Source: Gammaproteobacteria bacterium
Lineage (GTDB): Bacteria; Pseudomonadota; Gammaproteobacteria; Steroidobacterales; JABDKV01
Assembly (NCBI GenBank): GCA_013003425.1
Contig: JABDJB010000018.1
Span: 48,540 to 112,539 of the forward strand
Direction: 5' to 3'
Length of the DNA stretch: 64,000 nt
The notes under the pieces: model-generated
What the model was told of the DNA's origin: nothing
The model's input: only the letters and a program-made list of their open reading frames with translations
Databases searched by the model: none
Shown: piece after piece, positions 34,679 to 42,520 of the stretch
How positions within the stretch are numbered: the first letter of the stretch is position 1
How the letters are laid out: every line of letters starts with the position of its first letter
Position numbers and translations under genes: made by a program

Positions 34679-37264
34679 ATGTACCGACTACTCCTGTCAT
34701 TTGTGATATTCGCCGCGGCCATGATCGGTGGCTGCGAAAGTCGCACAGCGCCCGCCGGTGTGGCTAACGATAGCGCAGCGCAAGCTGACGAAGCCGACAA
34801 GAAAGACGAAGCGGAAGAAAAGAAAACCATCGCCGAAGTTACCGAGAACAGCGATCGCGTTGACGGCCTGTTCACGTTGTTTCGCGACCGCGAGGACGGG
34901 ACCGTTTACATGGCGGTGCAGCCCGACCAGCTGAACCAGGAATACATTTATTTTGCTCACACCACGAATGGTGTCGTCGAAGGCGGTCACTTCCGTGGCG
35001 CGTACATTGGTAACAGCGTTTTCTCACTCAAGCGCCACTACAAGCGACTCGAGTTTGTTGGCGAGAACACGAGCTTTTATTTCGACCCCGACAGCCCGCT
35101 GTCACGCGCCGCTGATGCCAATATCAGCCCGGCAGTGCTCGCAGTGCAGGAAATAGTCGCCGAAGACGAAAAAACGGGCGAGGTTCTTATCAAGCTCGAT
35201 GACGTGCTGCTGAAAGAGAAACTGCAGCAGGTAAAACCAACGCCGGACCCGGATGCCAAGCCGAAAGACGGTTTTACGCTTGGAACCCTGAGCGAATCAC
35301 GCAACAAAATTGTCGCTGTAGATAACTATCCGAAAAACACGGCACTAACTGCCGAGTATGTTTACGAAAACCCGGCGCCAGTTGTCCGCGGAGAGGAAGA
35401 CATTACCGACAGCCGCGCCGTGAGCATCCGCGTGCAGCATACCTTTATCGCCATGCCCGATAACGACTACCAGCCACGCCTGGACGACTATCGTGTCGGC
35501 TACTTCGCCTCGCGGGTCACCGACCTGACCACGCGCAGCAACACGCCTTACCGCGACCTGATCGCGCGCTGGCACCTGGTGAAAAAGAATCCGGATGCGG
35601 ATGTTTCCGACCCGGTCGAGCCGATTACCTGGTGGATCGAGAACACGACGCCGATCGAGTACCGTGACCTGATCCGCGACGCTGCGCTGGCATGGAACTC
35701 CGCCTTTGAAAAAGCGGGGTTCAGTAATGCTGTCGCTGTAGAGATTCAGCCCGATGACGCCGACTGGGATGCCGGCGATATTCGTTACAACGTCTTACGC
35801 TGGACATCCTCGCCAAACCCGCCGTTTGGTGGCTATGGCCCCAGCTTCATCAATCCACGTACCGGGCAGATTATCGGCGCCGACGTGATGCTCGAGTACT
35901 CATTCCTGACCAACCGGCTGCGTCGGCAGCGCGTGCTGCAGGAAATCAGCGGTCAACAGCCACAGGCTATTGGCCATGGCCAGCACGCCTTTTGCTCGCT
36001 GGGTAACGGCATGCAGTTGAGTAACCTGTTCGGCATGCAGGCGCTCGACGCCTACGGCGCCGGCACGGAACTGCAGCAACAGCTGATCCACGACTCGATG
36101 CATTACCTGATCCTGCACGAGATTGGCCATGCACTGGGCCTGAACCACAACATGAAGGCCACGCAGTTGCTCGATGAACCCTTCGATGCGCTGCAAGTAG
36201 CCGAAAACGGTCTGTCCGGTTCGGTGATGGATTACCCGGCGCTGAACGTCGCGCCGCCCGACGAAGAACAGACGCTGTTCTATTCAACCAGTCCGGGCCC
36301 GTACGACGACTGGGTGATCGAATACGGCTATTCCCCTGCAGTCGATGATGCCGACGAAGAGCGCGAGCGACTGGCTGAAATCCTGGCACGTTCGGTCGAA
36401 CCGCAGCATGCGTTCGGCAACGATGCCGACGACATGCGTAACCCCGGCAAAGCAATCGACCCGCGGGTCAATATCTATGACATGAGCTCGGACGGTATCG
36501 GCTATGCCGTGAAGCGACTGGAGCAGCTTGATGAGGTACTGGCCGGCCTGCCGGAGCGACACACTGAATCGTGGCAGGCACTGCACGACGGTTTCCTGAT
36601 AATGATGGCCGAATATGCACGCTCCAGCGCGGTTGTTTCGCGTTATATCGGTGGCGTTTATGTCGACCGCACGCCGCCGGGACAGGTTTCCGGCAGCGCA
36701 CCGTTTACACCTGTCAGCTATGCCGATCAGCAGCGTGCCATGCGGGCGCTTGAGACTCACCTGTTTGGCCCCGATGCGCTGGCCGGCAGCCCGGAACTGT
36801 TCACCCACCTGCAGCAGCGCCGTCGTGGCTTCGATTTCTGGGACAAGACCGAAGACCCGAAGCTGCATGAGTGGCAGCTGGCCGCACAAAAGGGTGTGCT
36901 CGATCACCTGCTGCACCCGAACGTGCTCAAGCGCATAACCGATTCGCGCCTGTACGGTAACCAGTACGAACTGGCCGCGTTCATGGACGATCTCACTGAT
37001 GCTGTGTTTGCCGCGGATGCCCGCAGCGACGTCAACAGCGTGCGCCAGAACCTGCAGCTGGAATACATCAATAGGCTGGCCGCGATGGTTACGGGCGACA
37101 AGAAGAGCTCGTATGACTACCCATCGCAGTCCATGGCGCTGTATCAACTGGACCAGGTGCGACGACTGCTGCGTGGCAAGACCGATGGCAACGACGAAAC
37201 CATGGCGCACACCCAGCACATCCTGTTTGTCATAGACACGGCGCTGGATACGCGAGGCGCCTGA
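34679..37264 (+). CDS. Zinc-dependent metalloprotease lipoprotein (DUF5117/metzincin type)
   Basis: Large (861 aa) predicted lipoprotein with a metzincin protease domain. The lipobox is in AAAMIGGCES near residue 20, followed by an acidic/lysine linker. The N-terminal region (DGLFTLFRDREDGTVYMAV, LNQEYIYFAH) matches the DUF5117 domain. The zinc site HEIGHALGLNHN is near residue 480, with the Met-turn in GSVMDYPALN. The C-terminal part is the domain usually found after this peptidase type. The ATG at 34679 is chosen because it starts a complete lipoprotein signal; the frame is open 47 codons further upstream. Location is inferred as periplasmic or outer membrane. Confidence 0.87.
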   Translation: MYRLLLSFVIFAAAMIGGCESRTAPAGVANDSAAQADEADKKDEAEEKKTIAEVTENSDRVDGLFTLFRDREDGTVYMAVQPDQLNQEYIYFAHTTNGVVEGGHFRGAYIGNSVFSLKRHYKRLEFVGENTSFYFDPDSPLSRAADANISPAVLAVQEIVAEDEKTGEVLIKLDDVLLKEKLQQVKPTPDPDAKPKDGFTLGTLSESRNKIVAVDNYPKNTALTAEYVYENPAPVVRGEEDITDSRAVSIRVQHTFIAMPDNDYQPRLDDYRVGYFASRVTDLTTRSNTPYRDLIARWHLVKKNPDADVSDPVEPITWWIENTTPIEYRDLIRDAALAWNSAFEKAGFSNAVAVEIQPDDADWDAGDIRYNVLRWTSSPNPPFGGYGPSFINPRTGQIIGADVMLEYSFLTNRLRRQRVLQEISGQQPQAIGHGQHAFCSLGNGMQLSNLFGMQALDAYGAGTELQQQLIHDSMHYLILHEIGHALGLNHNMKATQLLDEPFDALQVAENGLSGSVMDYPALNVAPPDEEQTLFYSTSPGPYDDWVIEYGYSPAVDDADEERERLAEILARSVEPQHAFGNDADDMRNPGKAIDPRVNIYDMSSDGIGYAVKRLEQLDEVLAGLPERHTESWQALHDGFLIMMAEYARSSAVVSRYIGGVYVDRTPPGQVSGSAPFTPVSYADQQRAMRALETHLFGPDALAGSPELFTHLQQRRRGFDFWDKTEDPKLHEWQLAAQKGVLDHLLHPNVLKRITDSRLYGNQYELAAFMDDLTDAVFAADARSDVNSVRQNLQLEYINRLAAMVTGDKKSSYDYPSQSMALYQLDQVRRLLRGKTDGNDETMAHTQHILFVIDTALDTRGA

Positions 37265-37304
37265 CGCACATGGTTTGCCGTCGCATTGAAATCGTGAGCG
37301 AACA

Positions 37305-38177
37305 ATGGTGACGCACCATGCTGGCCTCGACAGCGAGCAGCTGGAGCACTATCGCAGCGACGGTTTCGTGGTGCTGGAAAGCGTATTGCCGCAGGCATCG
37401 CTCGATACCATACGCGCGGCGGCGCTGGGCATTGTCGAAGACTTTGACGTCGACCGGCACCGGTCGGTTTTTTCAACGCGGGATCGTGACACCGGCAGGG
37501 ACAGCTACTTTGTCGAGTCTGCCGAGGCAGTGCACTGCTTCCTCGAGGAAGACGCGCTCGATGCTGACGGCAGTCTGAGTCGGCCAAAGCACCTGGCTGT
37601 CAACAAGATCGGCCATGCCATGCACGACCTGGTGCCCGCATTTTCCGAATTCTGCCGCCAGCCGGTTTTTACCGCGATTCTGCACAGCCTCGCGCTGGCA
37701 CCCGCCGCGCTCTGGCAGACCATGTACATCTTCAAGCAGCCACACATTGGCGGCGAGGTCCGCTGGCACCAGGATGCCAGCTATCTCATTGCCGACCATC
37801 CCGGGGTGGTTGGTTTCTGGATTGCGCTGGAGGATGCACACCTGGGCAACGGCTGCCTGTGGGTGCAGCCGGGCGGCCAGAATCAGCCATTAGGCGAAGT
37901 CTACGAGTGGAATCACGCGGCCGGAAAAGGCGTGCTGCGCACGCTGGAGAAACTGCCCACGCCTTCGGCCGATGAAGCGGTCGCCCTGGAAGTGCCGGCC
38001 GGCAGCATAGTCGTGTTCGACGACCACCTGCCCCACTACAGTTCGCAGAATACTTCCGCGCAGTCACGCCATGCCTTTACGATGCACTTCAGCCGGCAGG
38101 ACTCGAGCTGGTCGCAGGCAAACTGGCTGCAGCGCCGGCGCCTGCCACCTTTTACCCTCGGCGATAAACAGAGCTGA
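37305..38177 (+). CDS. Phytanoyl-CoA dioxygenase (PhyH) family protein
   Basis: Iron(II)/2-oxoglutarate-dependent oxygenase of 290 aa. The iron ligands are H155 and D157 in RWHQDASYL and H244 in HLPHYSSQNTS, with R255 a likely 2-oxoglutarate ligand. The N-terminal LEHYRSDGFVVLESVL is the usual PhyH start. The substrate is unknown: the family hydroxylates acyl-CoAs, ectoine and many small molecules. The gene is 40 bp downstream of the protease and may share its transcript. Confidence 0.87.
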   Translation: MVTHHAGLDSEQLEHYRSDGFVVLESVLPQASLDTIRAAALGIVEDFDVDRHRSVFSTRDRDTGRDSYFVESAEAVHCFLEEDALDADGSLSRPKHLAVNKIGHAMHDLVPAFSEFCRQPVFTAILHSLALAPAALWQTMYIFKQPHIGGEVRWHQDASYLIADHPGVVGFWIALEDAHLGNGCLWVQPGGQNQPLGEVYEWNHAAGKGVLRTLEKLPTPSADEAVALEVPAGSIVVFDDHLPHYSSQNTSAQSRHAFTMHFSRQDSSWSQANWLQRRRLPPFTLGDKQS

Positions 38178-38313
38178 CAAAAGAATGGGGCGACCTGTCT
38201 ACCCGGATTTTGCCTGCCGCATCTGACAGGGAATATAATTTCGACAAGTTGGCTTTCAGCACTGGTCGCCGCTCCGTCTCGACCGGTACCTCAATGAGTA
38301 TCTGGACAACACC

Positions 38314-39231
38314 ATGAACCGAATCTGCTACCTGGCCATCCTGCCTTTGTGTCTCTCGCTGATCGCCTGTCAGTCAAAACCCGTCGATACATCACAGGAC
38401 ATGACCGCAGCGGCGCCATCTCAGCATGCTGAAGTTGCCGAACGGATTTCAGTAACAGGATTCAGCGGGCCGGAATCTGTACGCTACGATCCCGAGCTGG
38501 ATGTATATTTTGTTGGTAACTTCAACGGCGAGTCTTCCGGCGACTCCAACGGCTTCGTCTCAAAAATGTCTCCGGCCGGCGAAATCATCGAACTAAAGTT
38601 TATGCAGGGCGGCGACTACGCACCACTGCATGGCGCCCGCGGCATGTATGCAGACAAAAATGGCTTATGGGTAGTCGATGCCCTGGGTGTTCATTTGTTC
38701 GATCGCATCAGCGGTGCGCAACTCGGCTTTGTCGACTTGTCATCATTTGACCCGGGGTTTCCCAACGACGTAGTGCGTGGTCCGGATGGTGCGTTATATG
38801 TGACCGACACCGGACAGGCTGTTGTGTACCGGATCGTGGATGGGACAGCCACCGTCGCGACCAGCACAGCGATGAGGCCCAACGGTATTACCTTCAATCC
38901 GGAAACCGGCCGGCTGCTGCTGGCGCCCTGGAGCGACGGCGATGCATTGGTCGAATGGGATATTGCTGACGGGTCGTTCACCGAGTTGCCGGCGTTTTCC
39001 GGCGGCAGCAACTACGATGGCGTCGAGGTTGTTGATGGACAAATCATCACGGCAAGCCAGGGTGACACCAGTCTGCACATTCTCACCGACGGTACCGACC
39101 GGTCTGCGATAAAACTGCCCGGAAAGCCGGCCGATATCGCCATCGATACCCGCCGCCAGCGTGTTGCTGTTCCTTATGTTTCGCTGCATCAGGTCGACAT
39201 TATTCCGTTGGAACCCTACCTGGCACCGTAA
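38314..39231 (+). CDS. SMP-30/NHL-type beta-propeller lipoprotein
   Basis: A 305-aa predicted lipoprotein (lipobox LSLIACQSK, lipid Cys near residue 19). The mature part is a six-bladed propeller of the SMP-30/gluconolactonase kind, with FSGPESVRYDPELDVYFVGN, FPNDVVRGPDGALYVTDT, MRPNGITFNPETG and GGSNYDGVEVVDG, where the ND and NG positions usually bind a divalent metal. Function could be a lactonase or a structural or binding propeller. It is preceded by a 136-bp gap (38178-38313) with no clear promoter motif that I can defend. Confidence 0.8.
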   Translation: MNRICYLAILPLCLSLIACQSKPVDTSQDMTAAAPSQHAEVAERISVTGFSGPESVRYDPELDVYFVGNFNGESSGDSNGFVSKMSPAGEIIELKFMQGGDYAPLHGARGMYADKNGLWVVDALGVHLFDRISGAQLGFVDLSSFDPGFPNDVVRGPDGALYVTDTGQAVVYRIVDGTATVATSTAMRPNGITFNPETGRLLLAPWSDGDALVEWDIADGSFTELPAFSGGSNYDGVEVVDGQIITASQGDTSLHILTDGTDRSAIKLPGKPADIAIDTRRQRVAVPYVSLHQVDIIPLEPYLAP

Positions 39232-39304
39232 CTGCCTGCTTGGCTACCACTAACGATGCTGCGGCGAGCAGTGGGTCTGCCCCGCTCCCTTCCGTGAGGC
39301 ATCG

Positions 39305-39523
39305 TCAGTCATTGAACTGGAATACCTCCTCCATCGGGCGATCAAAAGTGCGTGCAATACGGAACGCCACTTCCAGTGACGGCGAGTATTTGCCTTTTTC
39401 TATTGCCACGATGGTTTGCCGGGTTACGCCGACAAGATCTGCCAGTGCCTGCTGCGTCATTTCGTCATGCTCGAATCGCAGCGCGCGTACCCGGTTGGTG
39501 ATGGAACTCTTTACGCGGCCCAC
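39305..39523 (-). CDS. XRE-family helix-turn-helix regulator (small)
   Basis: A 72-aa Cro/C1-type DNA-binding protein. The HTH is evident in MTQQALADLVGVTRQTIVAIEKGKYSPSLEVAFRIA, part of a well-known small-regulator family that sits beside membrane proteins. The GTG at 39523 (MGRVKSSITNRVRALRF) is chosen because it lies 1 base after the upstream gene's stop and yields the usual family N-terminus; the frame is open farther up. It probably represses its own operon through the palindrome at 39986-40000. Confidence 0.85.
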   Translation of the reverse strand: MGRVKSSITNRVRALRFEHDEMTQQALADLVGVTRQTIVAIEKGKYSPSLEVAFRIARTFDRPMEEVFQFND

Positions 39524-39524
39524 G

Positions 39525-39959
39525 TCACATGCCCCGGCGGTAGTAATAGAGTTGCAGCAGATAGCGCCATAACTCGGCACCGACAAAGTGCAGAATCAGC
39601 GTGTTCAGGGCGATGACCAGGCTTTCGGTAGCCAGCGCGATGATCACCGTGGCAATGACGCCAAAAAACAATATGTAGGCGGAAAAGTAACTGGCACGAT
39701 AGAGTATTGCCTTGTCACGCTCGTCTTCGGGTGGCGCGTCTGCCGACTCGTTGGCTAACGCGGCACGCGCGACGATAAAGGCCTGCACCACGATCTCGAG
39801 AATAATGGTGAGCGCGACCGCTGCCAGCAGCAGCATGCCGACCCCTGCCAGTCCGGCGAAGACCCCAGTGCTGAAATCGTAGACCCGCGAGAAGTAATAG
39901 CCCCACACCAGCGCGGTAGTGACAAAGCTCGCGACAATGCTCTTTTCCTGGAATGACAC
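39525..39959 (-). CDS. Four-TM membrane protein, XRE-linked
   Basis: A 144-aa hydrophobic protein with about four TM segments: the N-terminal one with FVTTALVWGYYFS, VFAGLAGVGMLLLAAVALT, then a charged loop (ANESADAPPEDERDK), SAYILFFGVIATVIIA and a C-terminal segment. I choose the GTG at 39959 (MSFQEKSIVASF) because AGGGGAG lies 8 bases upstream; an in-frame GTG at 39992 would begin inside the operator palindrome. It forms a two-gene operon with the small XRE regulator. Such pairs are common; the membrane partner has no established function. Confidence 0.75.
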   Translation of the reverse strand: MSFQEKSIVASFVTTALVWGYYFSRVYDFSTGVFAGLAGVGMLLLAAVALTIILEIVVQAFIVARAALANESADAPPEDERDKAILYRASYFSAYILFFGVIATVIIALATESLVIALNTLILHFVGAELWRYLLQLYYYRRGM

Positions 39960-39985
39960 GGTGGGCGCTCCCCTATAAAGTTTAT

Positions 39986-40027
39986 TAGACACAATGTCTA
40001 GTATACTTTACCTTTTGACTCTGTCAA
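39986..40027 (-). promoter_or_regulatory. Sigma70 promoter with overlapping palindromic operator
   Basis: Read on the minus strand: TTGACA (plus positions 40022-40027), a 16-base spacer, TATACT (40000-40005), then immediately TAGACATTGTGTCTA (39986-40000), a perfect 6-bp inverted repeat TAGACA/TGTCTA with a 3-base spacer sharing one base with the -10. A second inverted repeat TGTCAA/TTGACA (40022-40039) covers the -35. The position is ideal for autorepression by the XRE regulator encoded in the operon. Confidence 0.8.
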
Positions 40028-40097
40028 GTCTAATTGACATGCCCTTTCCCCGGCCAGGTATCGAAGGAGTTTTACTGGTTATATAGCCGGGCAGCGG

Positions 40098-41366
40098 TCA
40101 GATGATAGTGCCGGCCGGGATGGTGACGTTTTTTGGAATAACCACGATGCCGTCGCGGATAAAGTAGTTATCACTGTCTGCCTCGCGAACGCCCGACTGA
40201 TTGGCAATGGTGCAGCCTTCGCCGATGCAGACATTACGATCGACGATGGCGTTCTCTACATGCGCCCCGGCACCGACGCCAGGGTGGTCCGGCCCCGTAG
40301 CGATTTCACGCTCGTGCCGTTTGGTCCAGGGATAGTAATCAGCTCCCATCAAAACTGAATTGCGGACAACGGCATCGCGCCCGATCACGGTACGCAGCCC
40401 GATTACCGAATTGCTGATTTCAGCGTTCTCGATCGCGCTGGCTTCTGCAATGATCGAACGACTGATCCGGGCCGACTGGAACTTGGCCGGCGCCAGCATA
40501 CGTGCGTTGCTGTACAGCGGCGCGCGCGCGTTGAACATGTCGAAATCCGGGTGATCTTTCGCCAGCATCAGGTTTGCTTCATAAAACGAGCGGATGGTGC
40601 CGATATCGCTCCAGTAGCCGGAAAACGGGTAACTGACAACACGCATGTCGTCGATGGCCGACGGAATTATCTGCTTGCCGAAGTCATGTGCATCCGGGCT
40701 GGCATCAAGCAGCTCCTGCAGCACACCCTGACGGAACACATAAATTCCCATCGACGCGAGGTAGACACGTCCAGCCTGCTGCATGGCGGGCGACACATTA
40801 CTTTCCAGCCCGTCCAGCTTATCGGCCGGCGGTTTTTCGTGAAAGCCGTTAATACGCCAATTCGACCCCGTGGACAGGATGCCAAGTGCCGGCGCCTGCC
40901 CGGCGGTGACCGGTATCGTTGCCACGGTAATATCCGCCTCGGCCTGTTCGTGGTGCGCCAGCAGCTTTGCGTAGTTCATTGAATAAAGCTGGTCGCCCGA
41001 CAGCACGAGCAGATGACGGTAACTGTAGCTGTCGAGGTGCTTGCCACTCTGTCGCACCGCATCGGCGGTGCCCTGGAACCAGTCTTTTGAAGCGGCCGTC
41101 TGTTCTGCTGCCAGGATGTTGACGAAACCGCGGCGGAAGCGGTCGAAGGAATAGGTGGTGGAGATGTGGCGGTTGAGGCTGGCGGAGTTGTACTGCGTCA
41201 GCACAAACATCCGGTGGATATTGGAATTGATGCAATTGGAAATTGGTATGTCGATCAGGCGGTACTTGCCGGCCAGCGGCACGGCCGGTTTGCAGCGATG
41301 CATGGTCAGCGGAAACAGCCGCGACCCGGCACCGCCACCCAGAATTACGCAGATCACATCATCCAT
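40098..41366 (-). CDS. glgC: Glucose-1-phosphate adenylyltransferase
   Basis: ADP-glucose pyrophosphorylase of 422 aa, first step of glycogen synthesis. The N-terminal nucleotide-binding motif VILGGGAGSRLFPLT is at residues 8-22, followed by KPAVPLAGKYRLIDIPISNC, with GTADAVRQ and HEKP signatures; a left-handed beta-helix with hexapeptide repeats forms the C-terminus (about residues 300-422). The ATG at 41366 is chosen from the family start (MDDVICVILGG); the longer open frame upstream is translated tRNA-Leu and tRNA-Cys sequence. No other glg genes are adjacent. Confidence 0.95.
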   Translation of the reverse strand: MDDVICVILGGGAGSRLFPLTMHRCKPAVPLAGKYRLIDIPISNCINSNIHRMFVLTQYNSASLNRHISTTYSFDRFRRGFVNILAAEQTAASKDWFQGTADAVRQSGKHLDSYSYRHLLVLSGDQLYSMNYAKLLAHHEQAEADITVATIPVTAGQAPALGILSTGSNWRINGFHEKPPADKLDGLESNVSPAMQQAGRVYLASMGIYVFRQGVLQELLDASPDAHDFGKQIIPSAIDDMRVVSYPFSGYWSDIGTIRSFYEANLMLAKDHPDFDMFNARAPLYSNARMLAPAKFQSARISRSIIAEASAIENAEISNSVIGLRTVIGRDAVVRNSVLMGADYYPWTKRHEREIATGPDHPGVGAGAHVENAIVDRNVCIGEGCTIANQSGVREADSDNYFIRDGIVVIPKNVTIPAGTII

Positions 41367-41427
41367 AGCTTTCCCCAACCCCTGACCAGACTGAGTATAA
41401 AACAGCTGGGGTAGCGATCGCGGGGTT

Positions 41428-41516
41428 TGGTGCCCGGGGCCGGAGTCGAACCGGCACAGCCAATTATGGCCGGCGGATTTTAAGTCCGCTGCGTCTACCA
41501 GTTCCGCCACCCGGGC
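41428..41516 (-). tRNA. tRNA-Leu (UAA)
   Basis: On the minus strand the sequence folds as a class II tRNA with acceptor stem GCCCGGG/CCCGGGC, a D-arm GTGGCGGAACTGGTAGAC, anticodon loop CTTAAAA (anticodon UAA), a long variable arm, a T-arm with GGTTCGACTCC, and a genomic CCA end at 41428-41430. It matches leuZ of the E. coli glyW-cysT-leuZ cluster in both anticodon and position. Confidence 0.96.
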
Positions 41517-41529
41517 TGGGGAGAAAGAT

Positions 41530-41603
41530 TGGAGGCCAGGGTCGGAATCGAACCGGCGTACACGGCTTTGCAGGCCGCTGCATAACCACTCTGCCACCTG
41601 GCC
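41530..41603 (-). tRNA. tRNA-Cys (GCA)
   Basis: A 74-base minus-strand tRNA with acceptor GGCCAGG/CCTGGCC, anticodon loop CTGCAAA (anticodon GCA), T-loop GGTTCGATTCC and encoded CCA (plus strand TGG at 41530-41532). It lies 13 bp from tRNA-Leu. Confidence 0.96.
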
Positions 41604-41700
41604 GTTAAATCTCCGCGTCGGCAGAAGGCGCGGAGCCGGGAGTTTAGCACTCCAGTCAATCGGGGCTGAAGTCGCCAGCCTTGTTTGCGGGCTTCAGGCA

Positions 41701-41726
41701 TTCGCGGCTGAAGCCGCCCCTGCAGG
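41701..41726 (-). repeat. REP-like palindrome
   Basis: TTCGCGGCTGAAGCCGCCCC is the same palindrome family as at 13251, 52771 and 55210. It lies in the spacer between tRNA-Gly and tRNA-Cys. Confidence 0.7.
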
Positions 41727-41744
41727 TGAAAGCCGCTCCGGCAT

Positions 41745-41779
41745 TAAAAGGCCCCGGAACCGTGCTGGTTCCGGGGCCC
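41745..41779 (-). terminator. Strong intrinsic terminator after tRNA-Gly
   Basis: A perfect 12-bp stem, GGCCCCGGAACC at 41750-41761 and GGTTCCGGGGCC at 41767-41778, with a 5-base loop. On the minus strand it is followed by TTTTAAT, so it can end transcription of pgsA/tRNA-Gly before the REP element and tRNA-Cys. Confidence 0.9.
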
Positions 41780-41785
41780 GGAATC

Positions 41786-41861
<76 letters not shown>

Positions 41862-41896
41862 TGCGGCCGACCATCTTAGCGGCCGTTATAGGGCTG

Positions 41897-42520
41897 TCAA
41901 GCGCCTGCGTCTCCCTGGCCCTGACTGCCGTCCTCCGCGCCAGTCACGGCCTCGGGATCGACGATGGCCGGCCACGCCGCGCGCAGGTAGACGAACATGG
42001 ACCACAGCGTCAGCGCCGCAGCGATCAGCAGCAGAATGACCCCGTATTCATAGATTTCGACGCCAGCAATAGGCCGGCGGTACAGCAGCAGGAATATGGC
42101 AATAACCTGGACGATGGTTTTTATCTTGCCAATTGCCACCACAGCCACTTTCTGCCGCGCGCCCAGCAGCGCCATCCACTCGCGTATGGCCGACACCGCG
42201 ATCTCGCGGCCGACAATAATCGCCGAAGAAATGGCAACCACGGCGCCAAACAACCCGTCATGGGCGAAGACAATCAGAATCAGCGCAACCGACACAATCA
42301 GCTTGTCCGCCACCGGGTCGAGGAAAGCGCCGAAATGGGACGTCTGGTTGAGACGCCGCGCAAGATAGCCATCGAGCCAGTCGGTCAGACCGGCGAGCAG
42401 AAAGAGCAATGCCGATACAGCCTTGCCCCATTCCCCAAAAAAGAAGATGACCACAAACAGCGGTATCAGGGCCATGCGGCCCAGCGTCAATAGCGTTGGA
42501 ATATTCAGCTGTGGTCGCAC
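41897..42520 (-). CDS. pgsA: CDP-diacylglycerol-glycerol-3-phosphate 3-phosphatidyltransferase
   Basis: Membrane enzyme of 207 aa that makes phosphatidylglycerophosphate, the committed step to phosphatidylglycerol and cardiolipin. The CDP-alcohol phosphatidyltransferase motif D-x2-DG-x2-AR-x8-G-x3-D-x3-D is complete in DWLDGYLARRLNQ plus SHFGAFLDPVADK. The N-terminal NIPTLLTLGRMALIPLFV is the usual PgsA start. GTG start at 42520 directly abuts the uvrC stop. The C-terminus has a hydrophilic tail (about 20 residues). Confidence 0.95.
   Translation of the reverse strand: MRPQLNIPTLLTLGRMALIPLFVVIFFFGEWGKAVSALLFLLAGLTDWLDGYLARRLNQTSHFGAFLDPVADKLIVSVALILIVFAHDGLFGAVVAISSAIIVGREIAVSAIREWMALLGARQKVAVVAIGKIKTIVQVIAIFLLLYRRPIAGVEIYEYGVILLLIAAALTLWSMFVYLRAAWPAIVDPEAVTGAEDGSQGQGDAGA

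Noticed and set aside
41367..41597. N-terminal extension of GlgC by 77 codons
   Set aside because: The extension is translated tRNA-Leu and tRNA-Cys sequence; GlgC homology starts at the ATG at 41366.
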